This document shows positions 11,290 to 23,045 of a stretch of 64,000 nt of DNA, piece after piece. The stretch is from Pogostemon cablin (Eukaryota; Streptophyta; Magnoliopsida; Lamiales; Lamiaceae). The first letter of the stretch is position 1. Each line of letters opens with the position of its first letter. The notes beneath the pieces are model-generated. The model made no database searches, was not told the DNA's origin, and saw only the letters and a program-made list of their open reading frames with translations. Made by a program: the position numbers and the translations under genes. The stretch covers positions 15,040,036-15,104,035 of the forward strand of contig CM043012.1 in assembly GCA_023678885.1 (NCBI GenBank). Direction: 5' to 3'.

Positions 11290-13594
11290 ATGGAATCTGA
11301 GTCTTCTCATATATTGCCAACTTTGTCCGAGACACCAAACAATACGGACTCTGAGGCGCATGATGAAAGTGATCTTACAAGTCGTAAGCGAGCAAAAATA
11401 GAATAAAAAAAGCCACCAACTATTCCCAAAAGTCCAAGGAGTCCATATTGGAGCCATTGCGTGAAGGGGTCTCGTACATTAGAGAACGGGACTATACAGG
11501 CTATTGGAACATGCAACTATTGTCAAAAAGACATCCCGATTTCTTATGGATCTACTAGTGGGTTAAAGAATCATTTAGAAGCAAGGTGCCCTTCAAGTCC
11601 ATTGTATAAAGCAAACAAAGAAGTAAAAAGTCAGCCTATTTTAACAACTGAGAGTATGGGACAAGGAAGTGCATTAACTATGCACACTTTTAATCAAAAA
11701 CGATGTGAGATTAAGGCTGCAGAGTTTGTGATTACTGATGAAATGTATTTTCGAGCTATTGAAGGGAAGGGGTTGAGAAATTGGATTTTTGAATTGCAGC
11801 CTAGATTTAAAATGCCCGATCGAAAAAAAGTTGCAGGTATAATTTATATGATTAGAATTAATCATATATATTAGATGTTGTTTAAGAGCTTTAATCTTAT
11901 TATTACTTATTATTTTCAGGTATGGTTTATGAGTTATTTTTAAAGGAGAAAGCTAGGATTCAAAATGCGATTAGTGGCCAAAGGGTAAGTATCACAAGTG
12001 ATACATAATTTACTGCCCACTTTTTAGATAGCGAATGGAAGTTTCATAAAAGAATTATTAACTTCACCAAAATAAAGTCATGTTGGGGAAGAGATTGGGA
12101 AGTTGATAGAGGTTTGTTTGGGAGAGTGGAAAATAGAAAAACTCTTTTCAATAGTAGTTGACAATGCCACTTCAAATGATACTGCTATTGAGTACTTAAA
12201 AAGATCATGAAAGATAAAAATAATTTATTATTTAAAGGGAAATACTTGCATTTGAGGTGCTCTTGTCATATAATAAACTTAATTGTGAAGGATGGTTTGA
12301 AGGAGCTTGAATCTTCGATTAAAGCAATAAGGAATTCTGTTAATTTTATTCATTATTCTCCTTCAAGATTGAATAAATTTAGGGAGTTCGCAATGCTTTA
12401 CAAGTTTCCTAGCACGTCAACTGTGCCTATGGATGTCAAAACTATGTGGAATGCAACTTATAAAATGCTTGAAACTGCATTGAAATATAGAAAGGTGTTT
12501 GATAGAATGGGTGCAGAATGGGCGCCTTATGCAAGTTATTTTCATGAAAAGAATAATAAGGGAAAGACAAAGATAGGGCCACCAAGTGTGGAAGATTGGG
12601 AGAATTGTAGAGCTTTTGCACACTTTTTGCAAAATTTTTATGAAATCACTTTAGAGTTGAGTGCATCAAAAACTCCTACTGCTCAATTTATGTACCAATC
12701 CATGATTTTGTTACAAATTGAGATTGAGCAAAGGAGTTTAGATGATTCTGATAAGGTTCTTCAAAAAGTTGCAAACTCGATGAAGCTGAAATTTGAGAAG
12801 TATTGGGGTAATTTGAATGTTGTGAATCCACTAGTCTTTATTGCAAATGTTTTAGACCCTAGACACAAGCTTGAAATGATTAAGTTGTGCATGAAAAAAC
12901 TTGGAGATACAAAAGCTGAAGAATTCATGAATAAGGTTAAAAGGGATTTGAAAATTTTGTGGGTTGAGTATAAAGGAATGAAAGATTTCAAGGTTAATGA
13001 GAGTGGAAATGTGCAAACAGTGGTTGGTGTTGAAGAAACTGCTAAAATGGTTGGTATTTGGAGAACTTTGTATACTGATTTAAAAGCACAACATTTAGAA
13101 GCACAACAAAAGGTAATATCTAATGAAGTAGATAAGTACCTAGCAGATGAGATAGAAGAAGCAAATCTTTCTTTCAATCTTTTGGAGTGGTGGAAGGGAA
13201 GTGAAGCTAGGTACCCAATTCTTGCATCTATTGCCAAAGATATTTTTGTCATTCCAAGTTCAACCGTTGCTAGTGAATCCGCTTTTAGCTTAAGAAAAAG
13301 GGTCGTGGATCCTTTTAGAACTAGTTTGAGCTCTAAAATGGTAGAAGCATTGGTATGCACTAGTGATTGGCTAAAAGCGGATGACATCTTGTATAAGGAT
13401 CCAACCAATGACGATCTTGATCTGTACAAGGAAATTGAAGAAATTGAAAAGGGTAAGTTAATCATTTAAATATAAATCATATTTATTTACAATAATTTTA
13501 TATTAGTAGTTATTAACATAATTTAATTATAATTGCAGGTGTCACTCAAGATCTAACGACCACAAGTCTTACTCTTACCACAACATCAAATTGA
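11290..13594 (+). pseudogene. hAT (Ac/RICESLEEPER-like) transposase, decayed
   Basis: Would cut and paste the element. A 5' intron ends TTTTTCAG just before the ATG at 11290. A stop interrupts at 11404. A BED-type zinc finger follows (CNYCQKDIPISYGS, then LKNHLEARC). Exon 1 ends near 11840 (GCAG/GTATAA), and the next exon begins after TTTTCAG at about 11919. After QRVSITSDT the family's conserved W-T-x(n)-Y segment is missing and a stop appears, suggesting a small deletion near 12005. Two more frame breaks follow before a long open stretch (12207-13469) with the C-terminal dimerisation domain: EWWKGSEARYPILA, PSSTVASESAFS, RTSLSSKMVEALVC. The usual GGR after SAFS is replaced by SLRKR. A last small exon after TTGCAG (13540-13594) ends in TGA. 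Confidence 0.85.
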
Positions 13595-13897
13595 ATAGGC
13601 TTTTCTTGAATTCTCCTTAATGTTATGTTTTGATTATTGATTATGAACTTATGATTTATGAATTGTGTGAAGTGCTTGTCATTTAAGTTGTTGTTTATTC
13701 GTGAAATTATTTGTGATTGCTAGTATTTAACTAATTGATTATGAATTGTGTGATGAAGTATTTGTTATAGTTAGATTGGTATTTTGTGAGATATGTATAT
13801 GATTGTTAGTATATTGTGTGATAATTGTGGTTTTTTTGTAAGTATATTGTGTGATAATTGTTGATTTTTTGTTAGTATATTATGTGATAATTGTGGA

Positions 13898-14190
13898 TTT
13901 TTCGGTATTTTTTCGGTATTTTTTTGGTATACAGATTTTTCGGCATCATTCGGTATATTGAAATTTCGACATGTAATAAATTTTCGACATTCGGTATAAT
14001 CGGTATATACCGAAAAAATCGATACAATATTTATTTCGGTTTGACAACGATATACATTTTTGGATACCGAAATTTCGGTATACCGATATTTCGGTATACC
14101 GAAATTTCGGTATCGGCATCAGCATGCAATATAGCATACCGAAAATTTCGGTACGGTATCGGTACGGTATCAGTATTTTCGGTATGCCGT
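13898..14190. repeat. Right subterminal repeat cluster of the hAT element
   Basis: About 290 bp packed with TTTCGGTAT, ATACCGAAA, TTCGGTATACCG and GGTACGGTATCGG words, partly palindromic. It mirrors the left cluster and is denser. Confidence 0.75.
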
Positions 14191-14699
14191 GTTTACCCAC
14201 TCCTATCCATGACACACACAAACAATCAAACACCCGAAGACAGCGACACTTCCGAAAAGATTGAATACACGAGCAACGCTCCTTCAAGATCTTCAAATCA
14301 TCTTCAAATCAAGAATGACCTACTATCTGGGATCAAGGTGCTAAGCCTCCCAGATCAAGTATTCTTCTCATCAAGCTCATCCAGTGTTCTTCGCGGAGTC
14401 AACGACGTTCTACATATTCTAACGGCATTTTTTGCGGAAAGCTCTCAAGTCAACGTCTAATCCAAACGAAGGCTTGACGCCTCCAGATTAACGTTATAAC
14501 ACCGCAAATCCGAGCTCGGACGAGCTTCGACTGAAGATTCGGCTCAACACATAATCAACACACAAGTTAAGTCCAAGTTAACAAATTGATCACTGAGTTA
14601 CATAATCTTTTAAATTAAATATTTTTGGATTATCTTTGTACTTGTTTTGTGTTTATTTTATTATAAATACAAAATTTACTTATAAGCCATACTGATATA

Positions 14700-14912
14700 C
14701 TCCCTCCATCCGAATTAAGAGTCTCATTTATATTCTACAAGTGAATTAAGAAATATTATTATTTAATGTGTGGTGGGTAATTATATAGGTGAGCGGTGAA
14801 CCTCATATTCTAATTGTAATAGTAATTGTATAAAAATTAAAATAAAACCCTTTGTATAGACACTCAATTTGAAAAAAAAAAAAAAAGAAACTTTTAATAT
14901 GTCGTGAAAGAG
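14700..14912. mobile_element. Stowaway MITE (Tc1/mariner type)
   Basis: The left end CTCCCTCCATCCGAATTAAG is preceded by TA (14698-14699). The right end GAAACTTTTAATATGTCGTG..AGAG is an eroded inverted copy followed by TA (14913-14914). Length is 213 bp, with no coding capacity. It lies about 400 bp upstream of the O-fucosyltransferase start codon. Confidence 0.8.
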
Positions 14913-14914
14913 TA

Positions 14915-15328
14915 TTAATTATTTATGTGAGAATCCTATAGTTGCCTAAATTAGAAGTACTTGAATATTGAAATGTGCGAGTATTTTTACAAGGCTGTGA
15001 TATCAATTTCTGAAGATAAATGATAAGAAAAAATCTTAGCATATAGACACCCTATTTTTGGGATGTAGACAACTTCTAGTCAGCTGAGAACGGAAACTGG
15101 AAATAACATTTATGCAGTGCGAAATATAAAGGGTTTTAACGCAACGGACTGTTAAGTCTTGTCCGTAGTGTGTACAGTGTACAACTCCCCCCACCCCACT
15201 CCCATCTACCTTTCACATCTCCATTGAATCCATTCATCTGAGAAACAATCTGCTCGCATTCACACACGCAGCGCACGCGTAAATCTACTTGTATTTGTAT
15301 ATATTTTATGTGATGTGCATAGGAAATC
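14915..15328 (+). promoter_or_regulatory. Probable promoter and 5' leader of the O-fucosyltransferase gene
   Basis: Lies between the Stowaway MITE and the ATG at 15329. An AATATAAAG word at 15123-15131 could serve as a TATA box. The leader is pyrimidine- and C-rich around 15180-15270, as in plant 5' leaders. Transcript start not determined. Confidence 0.4.
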
Positions 15329-18300
15329 ATGGGGCATCACAACAACAGCCATCACCACCACCACACCACCGCCACGGATGGCGGAGGTGGCGGCGGATTG
15401 TCGCACCGTGTCAACAGCCCAAGGTTCTCCGGTCCAATGACCCGCAGAGCGCAGTCGTTTAAACGAAACAACAACCAAAGCAATAACAACAATAGCAATA
15501 ACTCTGCACAGAATAGCAACAGTAATCATGAAGTGATTGATCTTCAGCTCAACTCTCCTAGATCTGAAACCCCAATTTCCGGCGATGGCCTTGAGTCTTT
15601 GAGGCCGACCCATGTCAGCAGCGTGGCCCAGAGAGTGCATCTGAGGAGAAAGATTTCTTCATTGAGTGTGGATTTGGGAGGATTTGGGTTGGAGTTGAAG
15701 GAAAGGAGAAAGTTGGGGCAATGGATGTTTTTGATGTTTTGTGGGCTGTGTTTGTTTTTAGGTGTTTTCAAGATTTGTGCCACTGGATGGTTTGGATCCG
15801 CCATTGATAGACTTGGAAGCAATCAGGTAATTGCTTGTATATGGAATGCTGTTATAAACCTGTTTCTTGGTTAACATCATTCCAAGTTTTCTGGGAATTT
15901 TTTATCCCTGAAAACTTCCATTAGGCACTGATCGGTAATCAAAGATGATGATTATAGTTATATAAAAAAAGAAAAATGTAATTCAACATCAACAGTATGC
16001 TTTTCTAATGTTGTTAATATCATGGGTATCGTTCCAATACCATCTCATTTCTTTTTGGTATTTAGAGAATAGATAATGTGTTTACCTGTTTGGTAGCATT
16101 TTGCAAATGTTATTGTATATGGCACTGAGAATTTGTCATAATTGCCAACATTTACTGTGGGATTGCCGAAAACATAGATTCCTGTGGTGGAGCAAGGTGT
16201 CGCTGGAGATGAGGGACTGAACCTTGTATCACCTGTTTTCATTATCCTCTTTTTGTATATTGCTTGTTATGCTGAAATTCTTTGTTTTAGTTGAAGCAGG
16301 ATTGGGGCTTAAGCAAATTTTACGTCATGTGGTTTTTAGATTTTTGTTATTGTGCAATGTTTTCCAATAGAGTGCTCAGTTCATAATTCATAATTCGAAG
16401 TGTGCTCACTTATGGACATGTTAATATATGTTGCTTGATTATGTTTCTTATATCACTGCGATTACAATCTTACAGCTTGTAACCATTAGGATTGACTGAA
16501 GATATGGGGCTGGGCAAAAATGGATGCATCTAGCACTGAGATTTATGGACCTTTACTTTGATTCTTACATCACTGTACATATATCAGTGTCCTTGTAAGT
16601 TGTAACTAAAAGATAATAATTGGGAGGGCTAACTAGATAAGAAGTGGGTTGTACTTCATTGACAATTTGTGTACAAGGGAACTGAAATTTAGTAAATAAC
16701 TTCAATAGGGACTAGTAGCCCCAAAAGTATACATTCAAAACAGATTGCAAAGCTATACTCCAATCCCTTACCAAATCATAAACAGAGTAGTTCCTGAAAA
16801 AAATTATGAATAAATACCAAAGTTCCTCCGAGTGACACATGCACAGGACACACCAATTTGGAAGTAGGGTGATATAAGAATAACGTTTCTGTAGCAAATC
16901 ATATCTTTTTAACTTTCCCAAAACTACCAACCTCATAATTTTCATTAATGGTGGGATTGATAAAATGAATGTTGAGGAAAATTATAAATAATTAATATAT
17001 TCCTGTTATATTTTTACCAAGATGCAATTACCTTCTTTTTACTTCTAGTATGCCTTCTCTGTTGTTGGCCTAGATGACTGCTATGACCTTTTATGGCTGA
17101 TAGTATGTAGAGTTGGGTGAAGTTGCAATTATTATGTCATTATGTTTTGTGAGCATTTTTTAAAACAATTTATTTGCTTTTGAGAAAGTGCTATTTTTAC
17201 CATAGTTGTTAAAGGAGCCCCTTGGGCGCGCCTAAGGCGCTCAGGCTCAGGGGTCTGCCCCTAGATTGTTGATTTTTTGCTATTCCAGGCTCATGTATCA
17301 AATGCGCGCGCCTAGGTGCGCCTTGGTGCGCCTTTTAGTTGCGCCTAGGCGCGCCTCTTCAACATCTTGTTTTTTTCTTTTTTTTTTTTTTAATTTTTTG
17401 AAATTGCTACTCAATTATTAAAGGGTTTACACATTTTTAAGATAAAAATGGACAACCCATTTATAAAATGATATAAATAGAGAATTAGGGATAGGGTTAG
17501 GGTTTTAGTACTTGAACTTTCAAAACAAAGACAAAAAGGTGGGCTGCCTTCACCTCCACCGCCTACCTCCACCATCTGCCGCCTACTTGAACTTTATTTG
17601 TGTGTATGTTTTATGTGTTATAATGCTATTATGAGTTATTATGTATCATTATGTGATGTTATGTGATTTTTATCTTAGTTTAGATAGGTAATATGATTTT
17701 AAGTAGGATATATTTGTGTATATACATTGTAAATTCAGTTTTGGGCAAAATGTAGCTCAGGCGCGCCTAGGGGTCCGTGCGCCTAGGTGCGCCTCTCGCT
17801 TTTAACAACTATGATTTTTACAGGAAAGTGGTGGAGACAATTTAAATTTTGCTGATAATGTGGCTGAAATCACATTTAGACCTAATAGTGCAAACGATGA
17901 AAAGTAATGTTTCCTTTTGATATTGTTGAAATTAACTGTGACCATGTCAATAATATCTACGTTTTTTGAAAAAAAATGCACTTCTCCAGTTAATGAACTC
18001 TTAACATATGTGCTTAATTATATGGTTGTCCATTTTGTAATGAGCAAGCGAAGAAATATCCCTTACACAAGTCTCTGTATCTTTCCTAATACATTCTTTG
18101 ATTATGTTGGATTGTCATACTTAATTAGCAATTGAAGAGAAGTATGAATATAATTTTAGAGATTATGATATATCTCTGTATGTGATCCTCTTTTTCCCCT
18201 CTAGAATTGTCTATTTACAAGTGTTGCTAGTGCATACGAGTCCTCATCAGTTATGTGTCTTGTCAATCTCTCACCATGTTTGCATACTCATGTTGTAATG

Positions 18301-21300
18301 AGTTGCTTGGCCTAATCATCATTCATGTAACTTGGGCAGGAGATGCATGACTCCTCAGAAAGTCATCTAACTCAACAAGATCAAGTCTCTCGTGACTTTG
18401 ATTATATGGAGAAAGGAAATCATCATGGTAAGGGAGATATTCAGGTGGAACACACCTTAACATTGGTAGCCTCAGGTGTGATTGATGCTCAGGGTAGCAG
18501 GGTGGATGTAAGTCTTATTTCTAATCCTTCCCGAGTGATTAGGATATAAAATTTGGAATACGACAGTATTTATATCTTTTTATGGGAATTATTTGACAGC
18601 ATTCAGAGATATGGTCCAAACCAGATAGAGAGAATTTTACTCAGTGTCTTGATCGACCAAATAGTCACAAAAGTGAGATTTGTGAGTCCTTATTTACTGA
18701 TCATGGATGGCGCATGCGTATGTTTCTTCTCATCACTTATTTTGGTTTTTGGTTTTGTCAGAGCTGAATTTGAAAACGAATGGCTACCTTCTGATAAATG
18801 CAAACGGTGGCTTGAATCAGATGAGATTTGGGGTCTGGTTATAATTTTATGATTTAATAGGTCCTTATGAATGCTCCCTTTACTGTTTATCTGATGAACA
18901 GATACTTTTAGAGTGCAGATTTGTGATATGGTTGCCGTTGCTAAAATTATGAAGGCCACTCTGATCCTACCCTCTCTTGATCACACTTCATATTGGGCTG
19001 ATGAGAGGTAGGTGCTCTTGCCTGGCTGATAATGTACTAATAAGTAATAACATCATATTTATATATTTAAGAGGATGAATACTAGGCATCATTGTTTAAT
19101 ACTAAGATTTTCTTTTGTAATGTCCAGTGGTTTCAAAGATTTGTTTGACTGGCAATACTTCATTGAGTCATTACAAAGCGACGTTCACATAATTGATGCA
19201 TTGCCACCTGAATATACTGGAATCGAACCTTTCTCAAAAACTCCAATATCTTGGTCTAAGGTATGATGCAATATGGCTTCTGTTTATTTTGCTTAGATTC
19301 TTCTTTTGGAAATTAGGGATTCTTCTTACTTGCAATTAGCAACACATTGTAGATGCCTATAGTTCTGATAAAAAATCCACTTGTGGGTTTCTTATGGTAC
19401 CAAATAAGCTGAAGTGACTACAATATTTTCGTAACATAAACATTGCATCTATCCGCTAAATTACTCGATAAACACCAAGTGACATGGATTGTTTGGCTCC
19501 CTAAAAACCAACTAGATGGTTCTATATAAATACTGCATATAAAATATCCTCTCACAAAATGGGCCTTGATTTTTTTTCATGAAGCATAAATTGGGGTTCT
19601 TAATTTAATGATTTCAAGCTATTAACCTCCATCCTTGGTGTTTCAAAGCTCGTTTGTTTCTGGATAGTACACCTGCAAAACAAAAGTAACCTCCTAGTTA
19701 TACCATTCCCCTTGTCATTTTTTGTCTTCAACTAAGTCATACAAATCAAGGTTACAGAGGTACGAACCTATAGAACAGATCCTGTTCAAGTAAGGTTGTA
19801 GTGTAAAAACACTCTTCTAAAAGCTTAAAACAACTAATACGTAGTGTCTTCATTATGTGCCATCTCATGCTGTGATTTACTCTGAATTGAAGCTTTACAT
19901 GTGATATTTCATCATAAAAGAATCGAACTCAGCGTTGAGATTTTAATGCAGCAGCCTTTTGTTAGGCCCGACTCCAATACCATGTGAAATAATAGCCTCT
20001 TCTATTGAGCTGGTATAAAGGAATATAATTTCTCTATGTCATGTCTTTAGCTCACAGCATAAATATTATTGATCTATCCATCTTTTCCAATTTTCGGCTG
20101 TTTTAAATACTAAGTGGATTGTTCATGATTGCACCTTCCTGCCTCATTACAAATGGATATGCTTTCGTTGAATCAGGTTAGCTACTATAAATCCGAGGTC
20201 CTTCCACTTTTGAAGCAGCATAAAGTGGTATACTTTACTCATACTGATTCAAGATTGGCCAACAATGGGCTTCCTCCTTCTATCCAGAAGTTAAGATGCC
20301 ATGTGAACTATAGAGCATTAAAATACTCTGCGCCGATCGAAGATCTAGGGAAAATCTTGGTATCTAGAATGCGACAAGATGGCAGCCCATATCTCGCCCT
20401 CCATTTGAGGTCACCTGGTCATCCCATTATTTCATGTTTGAAAGTTATGTTTTTTTTTCGGTCCCATTTAACTTCTGGTTTAGAGGTGCCACTGCTAGTT
20501 TATTTCTATTCGACTTATCGCATAAAATACCTGATTCTATTACTCAGTTGAAACTCAGCCTACCTGATGAACATGTTTCACAGAGGCAACCGCAACAGCT
20601 TAGAAATAAAATTTATTTAAGCAGTACTCTTGGTTACTCTAATTTCACGTGTGGAACTGTGATCACATGTATATGCTAATTGACCTGGAAAGACCAATCA
20701 AACTATGTTCTCGATAATTTTGCTTGGATTTTCTTGATGGACATTCTTTAATTTTCGATCATATATTTATGTGTTTGAGACACTGGATAATCAATGTTCT
20801 AGTGAGACTCGCAGTATATTTGGTTTGAGCTCATGAGTTATTTCCTTGCAGATATGAGAAGGATATGCTTGCTTTTACAGGATGCAGCCACAATTTGACT
20901 AGTGACGAAGATGAAGAACTTCGGCTGATGCGATATGAGGTCAGCCATTGGAAGGAGAAAGATATCGATGGTGTAGAGAGAAGAAAGGTTGGTGGTTGTC
21001 CTTTGACTCCTAGGGAGACCGCTCTCTTGCTTCAAGCACTAGGCTTCCCATCAAGCACTAGAATCTACTTGGTAGCTGGTGAAGCTTATGGCAACGGGAG
21101 CATGCAATACTTAACTGATAGTTTCCCAAATATCTCGACCCACTCATCTCTCTCAACAGAGGAAGAGCTGAATCCATTCAAAAATCATCAGAACATGCTA
21201 GCTGGTTTGGATTATGTTGTTGCCGTTGAGAGTGATGTTTTTGTTTACACATATGATGGCAATATGGCCAAGGCTGTCCAGGGCCATAGGCGTTTTGAGG

Positions 21301-21362
21301 GTTTCAAAAATACTCTTAATCCAGACAGGTACCATCATAAATCCTTGTAGTCTGCCAACGTG

Positions 21363-21419
<57 letters not shown>

Positions 21420-22016
21420 GTTACCTTTGTGCACTTCCTTCCCATGGGCATCTGTAGTGTAAAATGGATGCTACAATGGCAAGTGCTTATGGGAGGTATT
21501 CAGCTTAACATTCCCATACGTTAATAATAACTTCAAACTGTGTTTGTTTCATAAAAGTTAATACTGAGTTGATGAAGTTTATAAATGTATTGAATAAGGT
21601 GTGAGCACGAGTATTTCCTTGATTTTTCATTAGTTGCATGTGATTTTGTAACCAAAGTTCACCTTAGCTTGTATTTCATATGGCCATTTACTTTTTGCTA
21701 ATAGGCGTTACAAGAATAATTATCCCACATAAGTGCTATAAGTGTGTAAACTCTCTTATTTTTAACCATTTTAAGGCTCATCTGACCTAGGTCTGAATGC
21801 AGGATGAATTTTGTTAAGCTGGTTGATGAGTTGGATGAGGGGAAGATTGCTTGGAAGAAATTTAGGTCCAAAGTTAAAAAGCTTCACAAGGATCGTATTG
21901 GAGGACCGTATATGAGGGAACCCGGTGAGTTTCCAAAGCTAGAAGAGAGTTTTTATGCAAATCCACTCCCTGGCTGCATCTGTGAGAAAACCCCTCAAGA
22001 TAAAAGCTCAGACTAG
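15329..22016 (+). CDS. O-fucosyltransferase-family protein (GT106, DUF246), type II membrane protein
   Basis: Predicted Golgi glycosyltransferase of the plant GT106 family; its acceptor cannot be told from sequence. My exon model is 15329-15826, 18340-18507, 18600-18672, 18762-18832, 18919-19007, 19128-19260, 20177-20409, 20852-21328 and 21803-22016. All junctions are GT-AG and all phases agree, giving 651 codons plus a stop. Residues 1-130 are low-complexity (His-, Gly-, Asn- and Ser-rich), then residues about 132-150 form one membrane segment (WMFLMFCGLCLFLGVF). The lumenal domain shows family hallmarks: NANGGLNQMRFG, LPSLDHTSYWADE, GFKDLFDW, YFTHTDSRLANNG, YLALHLRYEKDMLAFTGC, GCPLTPRE, RIYLVAGEAYG, and near the end FVKLVD and GEFPKLEESFYANPLPGCIC. 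No frame damage is seen in these exons. A further 81-nt candidate exon at 17824-17904 is left out because its donor site is poor and a hAT element abuts its acceptor. Confidence 0.9.
17193..17821. mobile_element. Non-autonomous hAT element in an O-fucosyltransferase intron, with 8-bp TSD
   Basis: The element itself is 17201-17813 (613 bp). It begins CATAGTTGTTAAAGG and ends TTTTAACAACTATG. It is flanked by the perfect 8-bp duplication ATTTTTAC (17193-17200, 17814-17821). Both ends are GC-rich with many GCGCGCCTAGG-like words. The interior is T-rich with no ORF. Its right half resembles the right end of the large hAT element at 55234-62451 (both have TTATGAGTTATTATGT, a GGATATAT..TATATA stretch, then GTA.CTC.GGCGC and a TTTAACAACTATG terminus), so it looks like a deletion derivative of that family. 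Confidence 0.85.
17824..17904 (+). other. Candidate alternative or lost exon of the O-fucosyltransferase gene
   Basis: After TTTTTACAG the frame of exon 1 continues openly for 27 codons (begins ESGGDNLNFADN, ends NSANDEK) and then meets TAA. An 81-nt exon would be in phase with the next exon, but position 17905 reads TA, not GT. The nearest GT (17904) would end the exon after 80 nt and break the frame of exon 3. Joining exon 1 directly to 18340 is in frame. So this is either a skipped former exon or chance sequence. Confidence 0.35.
21368..21418 (+). repeat. (GA)n microsatellite
   Basis: About 25 uninterrupted GA units in the last intron of the O-fucosyltransferase gene, about 40 bp after the donor site. 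Confidence 0.95.
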
Positions 22017-23043
22017 TAAGCATTATAGCTAATTTGATTGATTATAAAGGGTTAGTGAAATTTAAGAAGTTCCGTTCACAATCAAGAAGTGCACTGGTTG
22101 CCCGAGCAAGCCGTTTATAGGGGATGGTGGTGAGATTTTTCTGCTATAATCTCGACAGCTACGTAGACAGGTAATGTTGCAGATTGATCAAACTATACTG
22201 ATTTGAGTCATGGATCGACATGCTGCATTTAATTTATTGTAAACTTTCCACTGATATACTGCTGTGACTAAGATTTTAATGTGGCTTACTGGCAATTATG
22301 TTCAATTACATTATATATGTAATGAATAGGGATAAAACACTTAAACGGACATACTCTATTATACTATATATTATGAAAGAACGGTTATACATTGCCATCT
22401 CCTTCTATTATAAGTTCATTCATTTCTGCATGTGTTATGTGGGTTATGTTATAGAGTAAATTATTGTACTTTATATATTTTGAATGAAAACAATCTTATT
22501 GGAATCATATTATTGAAGATTATTGCTCCTAAACTATGAGTGGTTGCTAGTTAGTTTTGTACATTTACCAAATTTTTAGAAATAGCTCCTTAATTTCTTC
22601 CTGCTATTCTTAAGTACGGCTACATATTATTTTGGCAGTTCAAGGAGAGGGTTGAGTGGTTTCATTTTTGTAATTGTCTGTAATAGTAAGAGTGGGAGGA
22701 TTGAGTGGTTTCCTGGTAAGAGAGGGGGAGAATTGAGTGGTTTCATGTTTGTAATTGTGGTGAAGATAAAGTTATTTTTAGTGTTTTTTAAATACTCACT
22801 ACACATATAATAATAATGCTTCTTAATTTACGCGTTAAAAACAAACGATTACCTTCTAACCCACCGGAGGAGTAATTGCTCCGTTCGTTAAGTTAAATTC
22901 ACTAATTAAACAAATATGGAATTTGAGAAAAGTTTACTAGTTTTAATTATATTTGAAATGTAAAATAGTTTTTTAGATAATAAATAAATTATAAATTATG
23001 GGGATTGTGGGTGCACCTAGTGCACCAGTGCACTCTTAATAGT
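22017..23043 (+). other. 3' flank of the O-fucosyltransferase gene
   Basis: AT-rich, no ORF. It probably holds the 3'UTR in its first few hundred bases. At 22645-22758 a G-rich word (GAG.GGG.GA.TTGAGTGGTTTC) occurs three times, twice followed by TTTGTAATTGT. The rest has no recognisable feature. Confidence 0.4.
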
Positions 23044-23045
23044 TA

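Larger units (their letters stand above)
9261..14205 (+). mobile_element. Ac-like hAT transposon, full length (4,945 bp), probably immobile
   Basis: The element starts TAGGGGTGGG and ends CCCACTCCTA, an imperfect inverted repeat (9/10) of the Ac/hAT type. It is flanked by a perfect 8-bp duplication TCCATGAC (9253-9260 and 14206-14213), the length hAT transposases produce. Both ends carry dense short repeats of ACCGA/TCGGT words. Inside is a hAT transposase gene on the plus strand (11290-13594) with stops, frameshifts and a deletion, so the copy is unlikely to be autonomous. It inserted about 20 bp downstream of the TATA-like site of a solo LTR. Confidence 0.9.
8871..14694 (+). mobile_element. 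Solo LTR (family A) split by a hAT transposon
   Basis: The left piece (8871-9260) and right piece (14206-14694) together resemble the LTR at 53879-54834. Both copies share a start of the form TGAT.AAAATAT, the words GACCCAAGTCAAACAAGC, a TATA-like site (TTATAAAAG near 9235, CTATAAATAAGGG near 54223), AAGGTGCTAAGCC, GCTCAAGTCAA-like wording and a 3' end near TAAATACAAA.TTT. No internal region or partner LTR lies beside either copy, so both look like solo LTRs. The outer borders are approximate and I could not confirm a 5-bp target duplication. The inserted hAT occupies 9261-14205. Confidence 0.6.

Noticed and set aside
12761..13465. 234-codon ORF on the minus strand
   Set aside because: A mirror of the open hAT transposase frame on the plus strand; the plus frame has clear domain motifs and the minus frame none.
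15335..15365. Histidine run resembling an engineered affinity tag
   Set aside because: It is inside a natural exon with low-complexity neighbours and plant introns; nothing suggests vector sequence.
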